NCBI GenBank assembly: GCA_030705675.1
Contig: JAUZPZ010000005.1
Location: forward strand, 1 to 35,772
Origin: Bacillota bacterium
GTDB taxonomy: Bacteria; Bacillota; Clostridia; RUG12999
Length of the DNA: 35,772 nt
Direction: 5' to 3'
The notes under the pieces were generated by a model, which was given only the letters and a program-made list of their open reading frames with translations, was not told where the DNA came from and did no database searches. Shown here piece after piece: positions 9,060 to 17,260 of the stretch. Made by a program: the position numbers and the translations under genes. Position 1 is the stretch's first letter, and every line of letters starts with the position of its first letter.

Positions 9060-10493
9060 ATGGAAAGAAAAAGCGGTGTGCTGATGCATATTTCTTCTCT
9101 TAACGGAGATTATTCTATAGGCAGTTTCGGGGATGAGGCAAAATATTTCATAGATTTTCTTAAAGAATGCGGGTTCGGTTACTGGCAAGTACTTCCTTTC
9201 TGCCCTATTGATACCTGTAATTCGCCCTATAAATCCACCTCTACTTTTGGAGGCAACCTTTATTTTGTCAATCTTGACAAACTTTTTCAGAAAGGTCTTC
9301 TTACAAAAAATGAACTTCTGGCACAGCGTCAGCAAAATCCTTATACTTGCGAATTTGTTCGACTTTTCCATACAAGAATTGCCGTCCTTCTTACAGCTTC
9401 AAAGCGGATAAAAGACCGCCAAAAAATTGAGCAATTCATTTCAGAAAATCCTTACCTTGAGCGCTTTTGCGAATTTATGGCGCTTAAAGTCAGTAACAAT
9501 TATAAACCATGGTATCAATGGGATACCATGGAGTTTGACCAAAATATACTTTTTATGTGGAAATTTATTCAATACGAATTTTTTTCACAATGGTCAGAAA
9601 TAAAGAAATATGCAAATAAGAGCGGTATAAAAATAATAGGTGATATTCCTATTTATGTCGATCTCGACAGCTGCGACGTATGGTCAAATAAAGAGCTTTT
9701 TAAGTTAGATAAGCAAGACATCCCTACAAGTGTAGCAGGTGTTCCTCCCGATTATTTCTGTGCTGACGGTCAATTGTGGGGTAATCCCATATATGATTGG
9801 AAGGTCATGAAAGAAGACAATTACAAATGGTGGCGTGACCGTATAAATCATATGACAGGTATTTTTGACGGTGTACGCATTGATCATTTTCGTGGAATAG
9901 AATCTTTTTGGGAAATTCCCGCCGGCGCGGCTACGGCAAAGGAAGGCAAATGGTCAAAAGGTCCCGGAATGGAACTTGTAGATGCAATCAAAGAGGAATG
10001 CGGCGATGCTCTTATAATTGCGGAAGACCTCGGGGATATTACCCCCTCTGTTCGGAAACTGCTTAAAAAAAGTGAATTTCCGGGAATGCGCGTATTTCAG
10101 TTTGCCTTTCTTGGCGACGCTCTGTCCCCCCATCTTCCGCATAACTACACAAGCAACTGCATTGCTTATACAGGCACTCACGATAACAATACCTTACTTG
10201 GTTATATTTGGGAACTCAGCGAAAGCAACAGAAAATATATGCTGGAATACTGCGGACACAAAAACGAGGATTGGAGAAACGGCAGTGAAAGTATTATACG
10301 CACTATGTTTGCAAGCCATGCTGGAATTGTTATAATGCCTATCCAAGATTTGCTCGGATATGGTTCAGACACTCGCCTAAACATTCCCGGAAAACCGGAA
10401 GGAAACTGGCAATACCGTATAACTCAGCAGCAGCTTGACAGTATTGATCGAAAAAGATTCAGACGTCTTAATGAATTATATTCCAGAATTTAA
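9060..10493 (+). CDS. malQ: 4-alpha-glucanotransferase (amylomaltase, GH77)
   Basis: Transfers alpha-1,4-glucan segments between maltodextrins, turning short glycogen-derived chains into better phosphorylase substrates. GH77 motifs are clear: GDIPIYVDLDSCDVW, DGVRIDHFRGIESFWEIP with the nucleophile Asp, IIAEDLGDITP, and YTGTHDNNTLLGY. The frame is open from 9021, but ATG 9060 has GGAGG 8 nt upstream and yields the usual N-terminus MERKSGVLMHISSL, so the 477-residue form is preferred. It diverges from glgB across a ~190 bp shared promoter region. The product is cytoplasmic, with no signal peptide. Confidence 0.96.
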   Translation: MERKSGVLMHISSLNGDYSIGSFGDEAKYFIDFLKECGFGYWQVLPFCPIDTCNSPYKSTSTFGGNLYFVNLDKLFQKGLLTKNELLAQRQQNPYTCEFVRLFHTRIAVLLTASKRIKDRQKIEQFISENPYLERFCEFMALKVSNNYKPWYQWDTMEFDQNILFMWKFIQYEFFSQWSEIKKYANKSGIKIIGDIPIYVDLDSCDVWSNKELFKLDKQDIPTSVAGVPPDYFCADGQLWGNPIYDWKVMKEDNYKWWRDRINHMTGIFDGVRIDHFRGIESFWEIPAGAATAKEGKWSKGPGMELVDAIKEECGDALIIAEDLGDITPSVRKLLKKSEFPGMRVFQFAFLGDALSPHLPHNYTSNCIAYTGTHDNNTLLGYIWELSESNRKYMLEYCGHKNEDWRNGSESIIRTMFASHAGIVIMPIQDLLGYGSDTRLNIPGKPEGNWQYRITQQQLDSIDRKRFRRLNELYSRI

Positions 10494-10505
10494 TCATTTA
10501 ATATT

Positions 10506-10655
10506 GATTTCAAATAAAAAGGTGACTTCAAAAACACAGGATTTTTTTGTCAGGAAAGAAGGAAGGTTTCGACAATACTTGATATATAAACGGATTCTTT
10601 CCTCGCCTCATGGCGAAAAAAGACAAGTTTTTATTTTACACTTTTATTTGAAATC
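10506..10655. repeat. 150-bp inverted-repeat element 1 after malQ
   Basis: The ends are perfect 14-bp inverted repeats: GATTTCAAATAAAA at 10506-10519 and its complement at 10642-10655. Further in, GGAAAGAA and TTCTTTCC pair again, as do TTGTC and GACAA, and CGCC-TCAT-GGCG forms a small hairpin. The whole segment can therefore fold as one long imperfect hairpin. It starts 12 nt after the malQ stop and has no credible ORF. It may be a MITE-like repeat or a structured 3' end of the malQ transcript. Confidence 0.55.
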
Positions 10656-10657
10656 GT

Positions 10658-10821
10658 TAGACCTCTTGCAAAATTAATTTGTGGCAAGCAAAAACGGTCT
10701 TTTTAGCGGCTGTCAAGGTTGTCAGAACCCGCAACAAACAAATTATTGCCGGAACCTACCGCCCCTGACAGACACAAAATTTCTCATTCATCCTCTTGTG
10801 ATTAATTTTGCAAGAGGTCTA
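10658..10821. mobile_element. MITE-like 164-bp element 2 with 20-21 bp terminal inverted repeats
   Basis: AGACCTCTTGCAAAATTAAT at 10659-10678 is repeated exactly in inverse orientation at 10801-10820, and one further base pairs on the outside. The ~120 bp between them is more GC-rich than its surroundings, contains further short complementary segments (CTGTCA/TGACAG) and has no ORF. Perfect terminal repeats around a short non-coding core are typical of a miniature element mobilised by a transposase encoded elsewhere. No clear target-site duplication beyond a TA is visible. It is separated from element 1 by only two bases. Confidence 0.6.
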
Positions 10822-10834
10822 TTATAAACATATG

Positions 10835-10865
10835 AAAAGGGTTGTACTTTAAGTACAACCCTTTT
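10835..10865. terminator. Hairpin terminator between malQ region and the pentapeptide gene
   Basis: A 15-bp perfect palindromic stem (AAAAGGGTTGTACTT with its complement, one-base centre) has A- and T-runs at its ends, so it can act in both directions. It lies 4 nt beyond the pentapeptide-gene stop and would end the minus-strand hydrogenase transcript. Confidence 0.7.
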
Positions 10866-10869
10866 CCAT

Positions 10870-11508
10870 TTACTTTATTTTTACACCAAGAAATTTTGAA
10901 AGTTCCATAAGTTGAGTAGCGTCAACAATTGCGCCCTCAAGTTCAAATCCGTGCATAAGAATTCCTCTTATATTGCATGTGGATATATCGATTCCGTCTA
11001 ATTTTGCTCTGCCAAAATTACTCTCGCTTAAATTACAGAAGTCAAACTTTATATTCTGAAAATTACATCCGTACATACCCGCGCTTGTCATATCACAATT
11101 TTCAAACACTGTATTTCTCATTCCCGAATCGCTGAAGTTTGCAAAATCCATTCTGCAATTTTCAAAAGAGCTGTTTCCCACAAACATCCGAGTCATCTTT
11201 ATTCCCGTACATTTACTGTCGGTCATCTTTACCCTTTGAAAAGCCGCATTGTCAAAATGTACATTTGAAACATCACAATCAATAAAATTGCAATCCGTAA
11301 ACTGCGTGTTATCAAAATTACAATTTATAAAACGGCAACCTTCAAACTCGCAGAATACAAACTCGGTTTTTTCGCCAACAAGCTCTTCGACGGTCAGATT
11401 TTTAAAATGCTTATGCTTTATGTTCCGCCGCAACTTTTTACTTTCTTCAAGAAGCTGTTTTAAATCTGTTTCCTTTGTTACGGGTTGGGATTCACTTACA
11501 TATTTCAT
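10870..11508 (-). CDS. Pentapeptide-repeat protein
   Basis: A 212-residue protein whose residues ~50-190 are successive five-residue repeats with central Phe, Leu or Met (FEGCRFINCNFDNTQFTDCNF), giving a right-handed quadrilateral beta-helix. The first ~45 residues are charged and helical (LKQLLEESKKLRRNIKHKHF). It is rich in Cys within the coils but has no metal-binding spacing. The start ATG 11508 has GGAGAGG about 8 nt upstream. It lies 68 nt after hydA on the same strand with no strong promoter between, so it may be the tail gene of the hydrogenase operon. The family includes DNA-mimic and scaffold proteins; the biochemical role here is unknown. Confidence 0.85.
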   Translation of the reverse strand: MKYVSESQPVTKETDLKQLLEESKKLRRNIKHKHFKNLTVEELVGEKTEFVFCEFEGCRFINCNFDNTQFTDCNFIDCDVSNVHFDNAAFQRVKMTDSKCTGIKMTRMFVGNSSFENCRMDFANFSDSGMRNTVFENCDMTSAGMYGCNFQNIKFDFCNLSESNFGRAKLDGIDISTCNIRGILMHGFELEGAIVDATQLMELSKFLGVKIK

Positions 11509-11576
11509 GGTAATATCCTCTCCAAAACCTTTACAAATTTTTCATCTATTTAATAGGCAGAGTTTTAAATGCTATT

Positions 11577-13313
11577 TTAAATATATTGCTTTCTTGCTTG
11601 ATAATGTGTGTGAAGAAGCTCATGTGCCTTATGACTTCCGGGTTTTTCAAAATATTCGTCATAAATCTTCTTGATAGCCGGATTTTCATGAGACTTACGT
11701 ACCGAAAGAATAGTGTCTTCCTTGTAAAGTCCCTTAGCGCGTACAGCCCTTACATCGACCTCGGAATAAACCTTAGAACTTACTATGGGTTGTCCTCCAC
11801 CTGTTACACATCCGCCGGGGCAAGCCATAATTTCAATAAAATGATACTCGGCTTTACCTGCTTTAATATCGTCAAGCAGCTTTCTTGCATTTGCAAGACC
11901 GCTCGCAACCGCAACATTTATATCCATTCCGCCAATATTTACAGTTGCCGTTTTTATTCCCTTTGTTCCTCTGACAACCTCAAAATCAATATTGTCAAGC
12001 GGTTTGTTTTCAACAATTTCCTTAACTGTACGAAGCGCCGCTTCCATAACACCGCCTGTTGCGCCAAAAATAACGCCGGCACCGGAGCCTATACCAAAGA
12101 TATCGTCAAAATCTTCATCAGCAATATTCACAAAATCAATACCAGCAGTTTTGATCATTGAAGCAAGTTCTCTTGTTGTGATAACCGCATCAACATCACG
12201 CTCTCCGCCAACTTCCATTTCGTCTCTGCCGCATTCAAACTTCTTAGCTGTACATGGCATTATAGACACCGTAAAGATTTTTTTGGGGTCAATACCCTTC
12301 TTTTCGGCATAATAAGTCTTCATAACAGCCCCAAACATTTGATGTGGTGATTTACATGACGAAAGATTTGGAATAAATTCAGGGTAAAAATGCTCACAGA
12401 ATTTAATCCAACCGGGTGAACAGGATGTAATGAGCGGGAACGGACCGCCGTTTTTAATTCTTTCAAGAAGCTCTGTTCCTTCTTCCATAATTGTAAGGTC
12501 GGCACTGAAGTCTGTATCCAAAACCTCATCAAAGCCAAGTCTTCTCATAGCGGCTGCCATTTTTCCTGTTACGCACTTACCCATTTCCATGCCGAATTCT
12601 TCGCCAAGAGCCGCTCTTACGGCAGGAGCCGCCTGAATTACAACATGTTTTTCTGGATCTGCAAGAGCGTCCCATACTACCTGTGTGGAATTCTTTTCAT
12701 ACAGAGCGCCAACCGGACAAGCAGCTATACACTGACCGCAGTTTACACACGGAGTATCGGCAAGTTTCATATCAAATGCGGAACCTATTCTTGTATTAAT
12801 TCCACGATATGCAACATCAATAACCCCTACTGTCTGAACGTTTTTACAAACGCTTACACAGCGGCGGCAAAGTATGCATTTATTGTTATTGCGAACTACG
12901 GAGGGAGAAGCATCATCTATTTCAGCTTCTTTTTTGTTGCCTTCGTACGGAATTTCCGTTATTCCCAAATCATCTGCAAGTTTCTGCAGCTCACAATTTC
13001 TGTTTCTTGGGCAGGTAAGACAGTTCCTGTCATGGTCGGAAAGAATAAGCTCCACTGTAGATTTCCTCGCTCTTCTTACAGACGGAGAGTTTGTAAATAC
13101 TTCCAGACCTTCGGCAACAGGATATACGCATGCGGCCTGAAGGGCCCTTGCTCCTTTAATTTCAACAATACATACCCGGCAGGCACCAATCTGGTTAATG
13201 TCCTTAAGGTAGCAAAGTGTCGGTATATTTATATTAACTTTTTTTGCAGCTTCCAGCACTGTTGTCCCTTCGGGCACAGATACCGCTTTGCCGTCTATCG
13301 TTAAATTTACCAT
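11577..13313 (-). CDS. hydA: NADH-dependent [FeFe] hydrogenase catalytic subunit HydA
   Basis: Catalytic subunit of a trimeric HydABC-type (group A3) hydrogenase that forms H2 from NADH plus reduced ferredoxin, or the reverse. In order it has an N-terminal [2Fe-2S] domain (C34, C45, C48, C62), a His-Cys3 [4Fe-4S] site (H94, C98, C101, C107), two [4Fe-4S] clusters (C146/149/152/156 and C189/192/195/199) and the H-cluster domain. The H-cluster loops are L1 TSCSPGW (residues 296-302), L2 MPCTAKKFE (from 352) and L3 EIMACPGGCVTGGGQP. It has 578 residues, close to the CpI length. The L1 loop has Ser where many hydrogenases have a second Cys. ATG 13313 has GGAGG 6 nt upstream, and hydB ends 14 nt before it. 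Confidence 0.96.
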   Translation of the reverse strand: MVNLTIDGKAVSVPEGTTVLEAAKKVNINIPTLCYLKDINQIGACRVCIVEIKGARALQAACVYPVAEGLEVFTNSPSVRRARKSTVELILSDHDRNCLTCPRNRNCELQKLADDLGITEIPYEGNKKEAEIDDASPSVVRNNNKCILCRRCVSVCKNVQTVGVIDVAYRGINTRIGSAFDMKLADTPCVNCGQCIAACPVGALYEKNSTQVVWDALADPEKHVVIQAAPAVRAALGEEFGMEMGKCVTGKMAAAMRRLGFDEVLDTDFSADLTIMEEGTELLERIKNGGPFPLITSCSPGWIKFCEHFYPEFIPNLSSCKSPHQMFGAVMKTYYAEKKGIDPKKIFTVSIMPCTAKKFECGRDEMEVGGERDVDAVITTRELASMIKTAGIDFVNIADEDFDDIFGIGSGAGVIFGATGGVMEAALRTVKEIVENKPLDNIDFEVVRGTKGIKTATVNIGGMDINVAVASGLANARKLLDDIKAGKAEYHFIEIMACPGGCVTGGGQPIVSSKVYSEVDVRAVRAKGLYKEDTILSVRKSHENPAIKKIYDEYFEKPGSHKAHELLHTHYQARKQYI

Positions 13314-13327
13314 GATAATCCTCCTTT

Positions 13328-15121
13328 TTATTTCTTATAAATTGCATCAAACTTACAGTTTTCCATACAAACGCCGCACTTAATGCATTTATTTGTATCA
13401 ATAACGTACGGGCTCTTTATCTGCCCCGAAATAGCACCAGCGGGACATTTTTTGGAGCAAAGGCTGCAACCCTTACATTTTTCAGGGTTAATAATATAGT
13501 TTACAAGTGCCTTACATACGCCGGCAGGACATTTTTTATCCTTTATGTGTGCTATATATTCATCTTTAAAATATCTTAAAGTACTAAGCACAGGGTTTGG
13601 CGCCGTCTGACCGAGTCCGCACAGTGCGGAAGACTTGATAGAATAACAAAGTTCTTCAAGTTTGTCCAAATCCGCCATCTCTGCTTTTCCACTTGTAATT
13701 TTTTCAAGCATTTCAAGCAGTCTTTTTGTACCAATACGGCAAGGTGCGCATTTACCACATGACTCATCAACTGTAAATTCAAGAAAGAATTTAGCAATAT
13801 CCACCATACAGTTATCTTCATCCATTACTATAAGACCGCCGGAGCCCATCATCGAGCCTATTCTGATAAGCGAATCGTAATCGATTTCAGTATCGATAAG
13901 GCTTGCGGGTATACATCCTCCTGAAGGACCTCCTGTTTGAGCAGCTTTAAACTTCTTGCCGTTCGGAATGCCGCCGCCTATTTCCTCAACGATTTCGCGC
14001 AAAGTTGTACCCATGGGAACTTCAACAAGACCTGTATTGTTGATTTTTCCGCCCAGCGCGAATACCTTTGTTCCTTTACTTTTTTCTGTGCCTATGCTTG
14101 CAAACCAATCTGCCCCTTTATTTATAATAACCGGAATGTTTGCATATGTTTCAACATTATTAAGAATTGTCGGTTTCGCAAACAGTCCTTTTACAGCAGG
14201 GAAAGGAGGGCGTGGTCTGGGTTCTCCTCGATTTCCTTCGATTGAATTCATAAGAGCGGTTTCCTCACCGCATACGAAAGCACCTGCTCCAAGACGGATT
14301 TCAAGATCAAAATCAAAGCTGGTACCCAAAATACCTTTACCCAAAAGACCGTATTCCTTAGCCTGGTCAATTGCGATCTGAAGACGTTTTACAGCAATGG
14401 GATATTCGGCACGTATATAAATATAACCTTGATTTGCACCAATTGCATAACCGGCAATTGCCATAGCTTCAATTACAGTGTGCGGGTCGCCTTCAAGTAC
14501 GGACCTGTCCATAAATGCACCCGGGTCGCCTTCGTCGGCGTTACAACAGACATATTTCTGATCATTCTTTGACGCCGCCGCAAATTTCCATTTCAAACCT
14601 GTAGGGAAACCTGCACCTCCGCGTCCGCGAAGACCGGAAGCAAGCATTACTTCTATAACCTGTTCTGGTGTCATTTCCGTAAGAACCTTGCCAAGCGCCT
14701 GGTATGCGTCCACAGCGATTGCTTCTTTGATATTTTCCGGGTCTATAACACCGCAATTACGCAATGCGACACGCATCTGCTTTTTATAGAAATCCACTTC
14801 ACTAAGCGGCTTTATTTCATCTTTTTCGGAAGCTTCTTTATAAAGACATCTGTCAACTATACGTCCTTTAAGAAGATGTTCCTCAACAATTTCGGAAACA
14901 TCCTCTATCTTAACCATACTATAAAAGGATCCTTCCGGATAAACAATAACAACCGGACCCAGGGCGCACAGACCAAAACAACCTGTCTGAACTACTTTAA
15001 CTTCTTTTTCAAGCCCTTTTTCAGCAATTTGCTTTTCAAACTCGTCATGTATTTTAACGGAGCCGGATGATGTGCACCCTGTTCCTCCGCATATAAGTAC
15101 ATGTGCTCTGTAAATATTCAT
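13328..15121 (-). CDS. hydB: HydB/NuoF-like NADH-binding, flavin subunit of the hydrogenase
   Basis: Binds NAD(H) and FMN and is the likely site of electron bifurcation or confurcation in HydABC. The 597 residues comprise an N-terminal thioredoxin-like [2Fe-2S] domain (C11, C16, C48, C52) and the NuoF FMN/NADH domain with GLRGRGGAGFPTGLKW and CNADEGDPGAFMDR. An SLBB region and an ESCGKCAPCRIG [4Fe-4S] site follow. The C-terminus is a two-cluster ferredoxin tail (CKGCSLCSKKCPAGAI, CIKCGVCMENCKFDAI). This layout is that of bifurcating hydrogenase HydB rather than of complex I NuoF. Start ATG 15121 has a GGGGG-containing site about 9 nt upstream. Confidence 0.95.
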   Translation of the reverse strand: MNIYRAHVLICGGTGCTSSGSVKIHDEFEKQIAEKGLEKEVKVVQTGCFGLCALGPVVIVYPEGSFYSMVKIEDVSEIVEEHLLKGRIVDRCLYKEASEKDEIKPLSEVDFYKKQMRVALRNCGVIDPENIKEAIAVDAYQALGKVLTEMTPEQVIEVMLASGLRGRGGAGFPTGLKWKFAAASKNDQKYVCCNADEGDPGAFMDRSVLEGDPHTVIEAMAIAGYAIGANQGYIYIRAEYPIAVKRLQIAIDQAKEYGLLGKGILGTSFDFDLEIRLGAGAFVCGEETALMNSIEGNRGEPRPRPPFPAVKGLFAKPTILNNVETYANIPVIINKGADWFASIGTEKSKGTKVFALGGKINNTGLVEVPMGTTLREIVEEIGGGIPNGKKFKAAQTGGPSGGCIPASLIDTEIDYDSLIRIGSMMGSGGLIVMDEDNCMVDIAKFFLEFTVDESCGKCAPCRIGTKRLLEMLEKITSGKAEMADLDKLEELCYSIKSSALCGLGQTAPNPVLSTLRYFKDEYIAHIKDKKCPAGVCKALVNYIINPEKCKGCSLCSKKCPAGAISGQIKSPYVIDTNKCIKCGVCMENCKFDAIYKK

Positions 15122-15133
15122 TTCTTTTCCCCC

Positions 15134-15161
15134 TTAAGTCTTAAGTCTTTAGTCTTTAGCC
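15134..15161. repeat. Four tandem 7-bp repeats at the ferredoxin/hydB junction
   Basis: On the plus strand the heptamers read TTAAGTC, TTAAGTC, TTTAGTC, TTTAGCC. They cover the last codons and stop of the upstream gene and run up to the hydB ribosome binding site, so a change in copy number would alter the C-terminus and the spacer. Confidence 0.7.
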
Positions 15162-15520
15162 GCACCGATTGTATACTCGGTAACGGGCTGTTTGTTAATA
15201 ATATGCTCTGCAACAATGCGAGCAACCTTATTTTCAGTCATGTGAACATATGTCACTTTTTCTTTGCCCGGCATAAAAACCTCAACGATGGGTTCCATGC
15301 GGCACATGCCTATACAACCTGTTTGTGTTACAGTAACATCAGAAAGTCCGCGTTTTGATACCTCTTTCAAAAACGCATTCATAACAGGTCTTGCGCCTGC
15401 CGCAATACCGCATGTAGCCATACCGATTACAACACGAACTCCCTCTTTATGTTCCTTTCGTAAATCAATCTGACCTTGTACTTCTTCACGCAGCTGCTTT
15501 AATTCTGCTAAACTCTTCAT
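15149..15520 (-). CDS. Small thioredoxin-like [2Fe-2S] ferredoxin-type protein of the hydrogenase cluster
   Basis: A 123-residue protein of the NuoE/HydC C-terminal (thioredoxin-like ferredoxin) family that accompanies clostridial hydrogenase clusters. The visible cluster region is VVIGMATCGIAAGARP followed by TVTQTGCIGMCRMEPIVEV. Only three Cys stand in the two usual loops, because the second Cys of the CxxxxC pair is replaced within CGIAAG. Cluster binding may thus be altered or use another ligand. A short N-terminal helix (LAELKQLREEVQGQIDLR) precedes the fold. It starts at ATG 15520 behind AAGGAGG and ends 27 nt before hydB. It probably passes electrons to, or is part of, the HydB complex. 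Confidence 0.88.
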   Translation of the reverse strand: MKSLAELKQLREEVQGQIDLRKEHKEGVRVVIGMATCGIAAGARPVMNAFLKEVSKRGLSDVTVTQTGCIGMCRMEPIVEVFMPGKEKVTYVHMTENKVARIVAEHIINKQPVTEYTIGAAKD

Positions 15521-15558
15521 AGTATCCTCCTTAAATTATAAAATCATTCTTAACATAT

Positions 15559-16101
15559 TTATATATTTGCATCTGCAAGACCCTCCGTAATATATTCAGA
15601 AATCCAGCTAAGAATTTCCGGAGTATTAAGCGGAACTTCCCCAAGAGCCTGCCTTATTTCTCTTGTATTTAAGACAAACTCTCTTTCCAGCTTGCGGTGC
15701 TTATACACATAATTTATATTGGGTGCCCCCGATATCAAAGTGACCATAGTTTCAGCCATATTCCCTATTGGGGCGCGATCAATGCTATCATATTCAAAAT
15801 ATGCCGAAAGCTTTGTGCCAACGCCTTGCTTTGAGTCAATATCGAGATGCCCCCCGCATTGAAGCGTGGCTGCCTCGAAAAGCGAAATTCCCATTCCTAC
15901 TTTTCTCGTAGTACGTGTAGTGGCAAAAGGATCTTTTACCCTCTTTAAAAACTCTTCGCTCATCCCGCAGCCATTATCGGATATAACAATTGAAAGAATA
16001 TTTGTTTCGGGATTTTCATCTATTGTTATGCAAATTTCGGTGGCTTCTGCCTTAATGGAATTTTGTACTATATCCAATATATGCAAAGATAATTCCTTCA
16101 C
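15559..16101 (-). CDS. GHKL (HATPase_c) ATP-binding protein
   Basis: About 180 residues holding only a Bergerat ATP-binding fold. It shows an N box DIVQNSIKAEA, a G1 box SDNGCGM, the loop DPFATTRTTRKVGMGISL with the G2 box, and a GVGTKL turn. There is no His-phosphoacceptor dimer domain, receiver or membrane segment, so it is not an ordinary sensor kinase. A C-terminal ~60-residue part (EFVLNTREIRQALGEVPLN) is not recognised. The frame is open further upstream, but GTG 16101, preceded by AGGTGG, gives the N-terminus VKELSLHILDIVQN typical of clostridial relatives and leaves 4 nt after the PHP gene. It likely belongs to the regulatory part of the hydrogenase operon. Confidence 0.85.
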   Translation of the reverse strand: MKELSLHILDIVQNSIKAEATEICITIDENPETNILSIVISDNGCGMSEEFLKRVKDPFATTRTTRKVGMGISLFEAATLQCGGHLDIDSKQGVGTKLSAYFEYDSIDRAPIGNMAETMVTLISGAPNINYVYKHRKLEREFVLNTREIRQALGEVPLNTPEILSWISEYITEGLADANI

Positions 16102-16105
16102 TTTT

Positions 16106-16798
16106 TCACCACCTGAACAATTCTTCCAGTTCACATTCAAGTATATTTTCCCTTGATGCTATATTTTTAAGATAATGAGCGTCCGAATTCTGAAGTATTT
16201 TATATTTTGCAAGATCCGTCCTGTTTAAAATATACTCACTTGTGTCGTCTACAAGATAGGACATTTCTATCCATTTTGCGTTAAGTTCTTCAGGTATAAA
16301 GCCAAGATTTGTAAGAATGCTGTATGAATGCCTGTCTACATGTGCCGGCATTGCAATTCCCCCTACGCTTTTTACCATTTTAAACAGTTTTTCAATAGGG
16401 ATAGTTGTCGGCGAAATAAGTAATTTCTCTTCTTCGCCTATAATATTATCATTCTCATCCATCAAAATCTGGCTTCCAAAAATTCTCGGATTATTTTTTA
16501 TCATGGGCAGATTTTTATACACAATATCCGCTATTTCCCGCGCACTTTCAATATCACGATAAAGCGTAAGCACATGCACTTCTTCCGCTGTTTCTATTTC
16601 CATACCCGGAATTACCGTGACCCCCAGCCTCTCTCCAACAATTTGTGCAGAACGTACATTGCCTATCGTATTGTGATCTGTAATGGCAATGGCGTTTACC
16701 CCTGCTATGTGTGCCATATTTACTATATTGTTAGGTGTCATTTCTTCATCTGCGCACGGAGACAAAACCGTGTGCAAATGAAAATCATATTTAATCAT
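16106..16798 (-). CDS. PHP-domain phosphoesterase
   Basis: A 230-residue protein of the PHP (polymerase and histidinol phosphatase) metal-dependent phosphoesterase family. Metal ligands are visible in YDFHLHTVLSPCADEEMT, IAITDHNTIG, VIPGMEIET, PAHVDRHSYS and LQNSDAHYL. The substrate is unknown; relatives act on phosphate esters or nucleotides such as 3',5'-bisphosphates. Its start overlaps the preceding DRTGG gene as ATGA and it ends 4 nt before the GHKL ATPase, so it is firmly embedded in the hydrogenase operon. A regulatory role, such as removing a signal molecule or phosphate, is an inference from context only. Confidence 0.88.
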   Translation of the reverse strand: MIKYDFHLHTVLSPCADEEMTPNNIVNMAHIAGVNAIAITDHNTIGNVRSAQIVGERLGVTVIPGMEIETAEEVHVLTLYRDIESAREIADIVYKNLPMIKNNPRIFGSQILMDENDNIIGEEEKLLISPTTIPIEKLFKMVKSVGGIAMPAHVDRHSYSILTNLGFIPEELNAKWIEMSYLVDDTSEYILNRTDLAKYKILQNSDAHYLKNIASRENILECELEELFRW

Positions 16799-17133
16799 AA
16801 TTCTATTACAGTGTGCAATTCTTTTGCAAGCTCATAGCTTGTTTTCTGCGAAGCAAGCACTACCACTCCTTGAAGATTTGCTTTTTTTATAACATTTTCG
16901 TCAGGAACGACCCCTTCAGTGAGCAATATACACGCTACGTCCGTAAGAGACGCAACCGCAACGATATTAATATTGCTCATAATAGTAATCCACACATTAC
17001 CGGGCTGAGCTTTACCCATGACCCAACTGAGCAGATCACCAATATATACGCCTGTTATTTCCTTGTCCTCATAATCCTCATCTGTCAACAGATTAAGATC
17101 AAGGTTTTTAATAAGTTCCGATATAACAACCAT
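16795..17133 (-). CDS. DRTGG-domain protein (copy 1)
   Basis: A 112-residue single-domain protein of the DRTGG type: ITGVYIGDLLSWVMGKAQPGNVWITIMSN followed by a small alternating beta/alpha fold ending with VVVLASQKTSYELAKELH. DRTGG domains occur beside CBS domains in pyrophosphatases and are thought to bind nucleotides or act in dimerisation, but the biochemical role here is unknown. It is similar in size and fold to the second DRTGG protein at 19027-19395. It follows the sensory hydrogenase gene by 96 nt (a spacer with a tandem repeat) and overlaps the PHP gene by 4 nt. The ribosome binding site GGAGAG is about 12 nt from ATG 17133. Confidence 0.85.
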   Translation of the reverse strand: MVVISELIKNLDLNLLTDEDYEDKEITGVYIGDLLSWVMGKAQPGNVWITIMSNINIVAVASLTDVACILLTEGVVPDENVIKKANLQGVVVLASQKTSYELAKELHTVIEL

Positions 17134-17158
17134 ACGCTAATATCTCTCCATTCTATTT

Positions 17159-17260
17159 ATAAGAATTGAATTTGCAGTCATTTTAGTTCAAGCTCGTACA
17201 ATTCCATAAGAATTGAATTTACAGTCATTTTATTGACGCTCCTCAAGCTCATACAATTCT
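17159..17260. repeat. Degenerate tandem duplication across the 3' end of the sensory hydrogenase gene
   Basis: Two ~50-bp units lie head to tail: 17206-17260 (containing the gene's last codons and stop) and 17159-17205. They share ATAAGAATTGAATTT, a base change, CAGTCATTTTA, then CAAGCTC and TACAATTC; the outer unit lacks about 8 bp. The copy left a 96-bp spacer and two short ATG-initiated frames coding MTVNSIL and MTANSIL. Confidence 0.75.

Noticed and set aside
10435-10677. 80-residue open frame after malQ
   Set aside because: It overlaps the end of malQ and the inverted-repeat element, has no ribosome binding site and no recognisable protein features.
11992-12312. Long plus-strand open frames opposite hydA, also seen opposite hydB, aspS and gatA
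   Set aside because: They mirror real minus-strand genes with clear family motifs and lack ribosome binding sites. They are antisense shadows.
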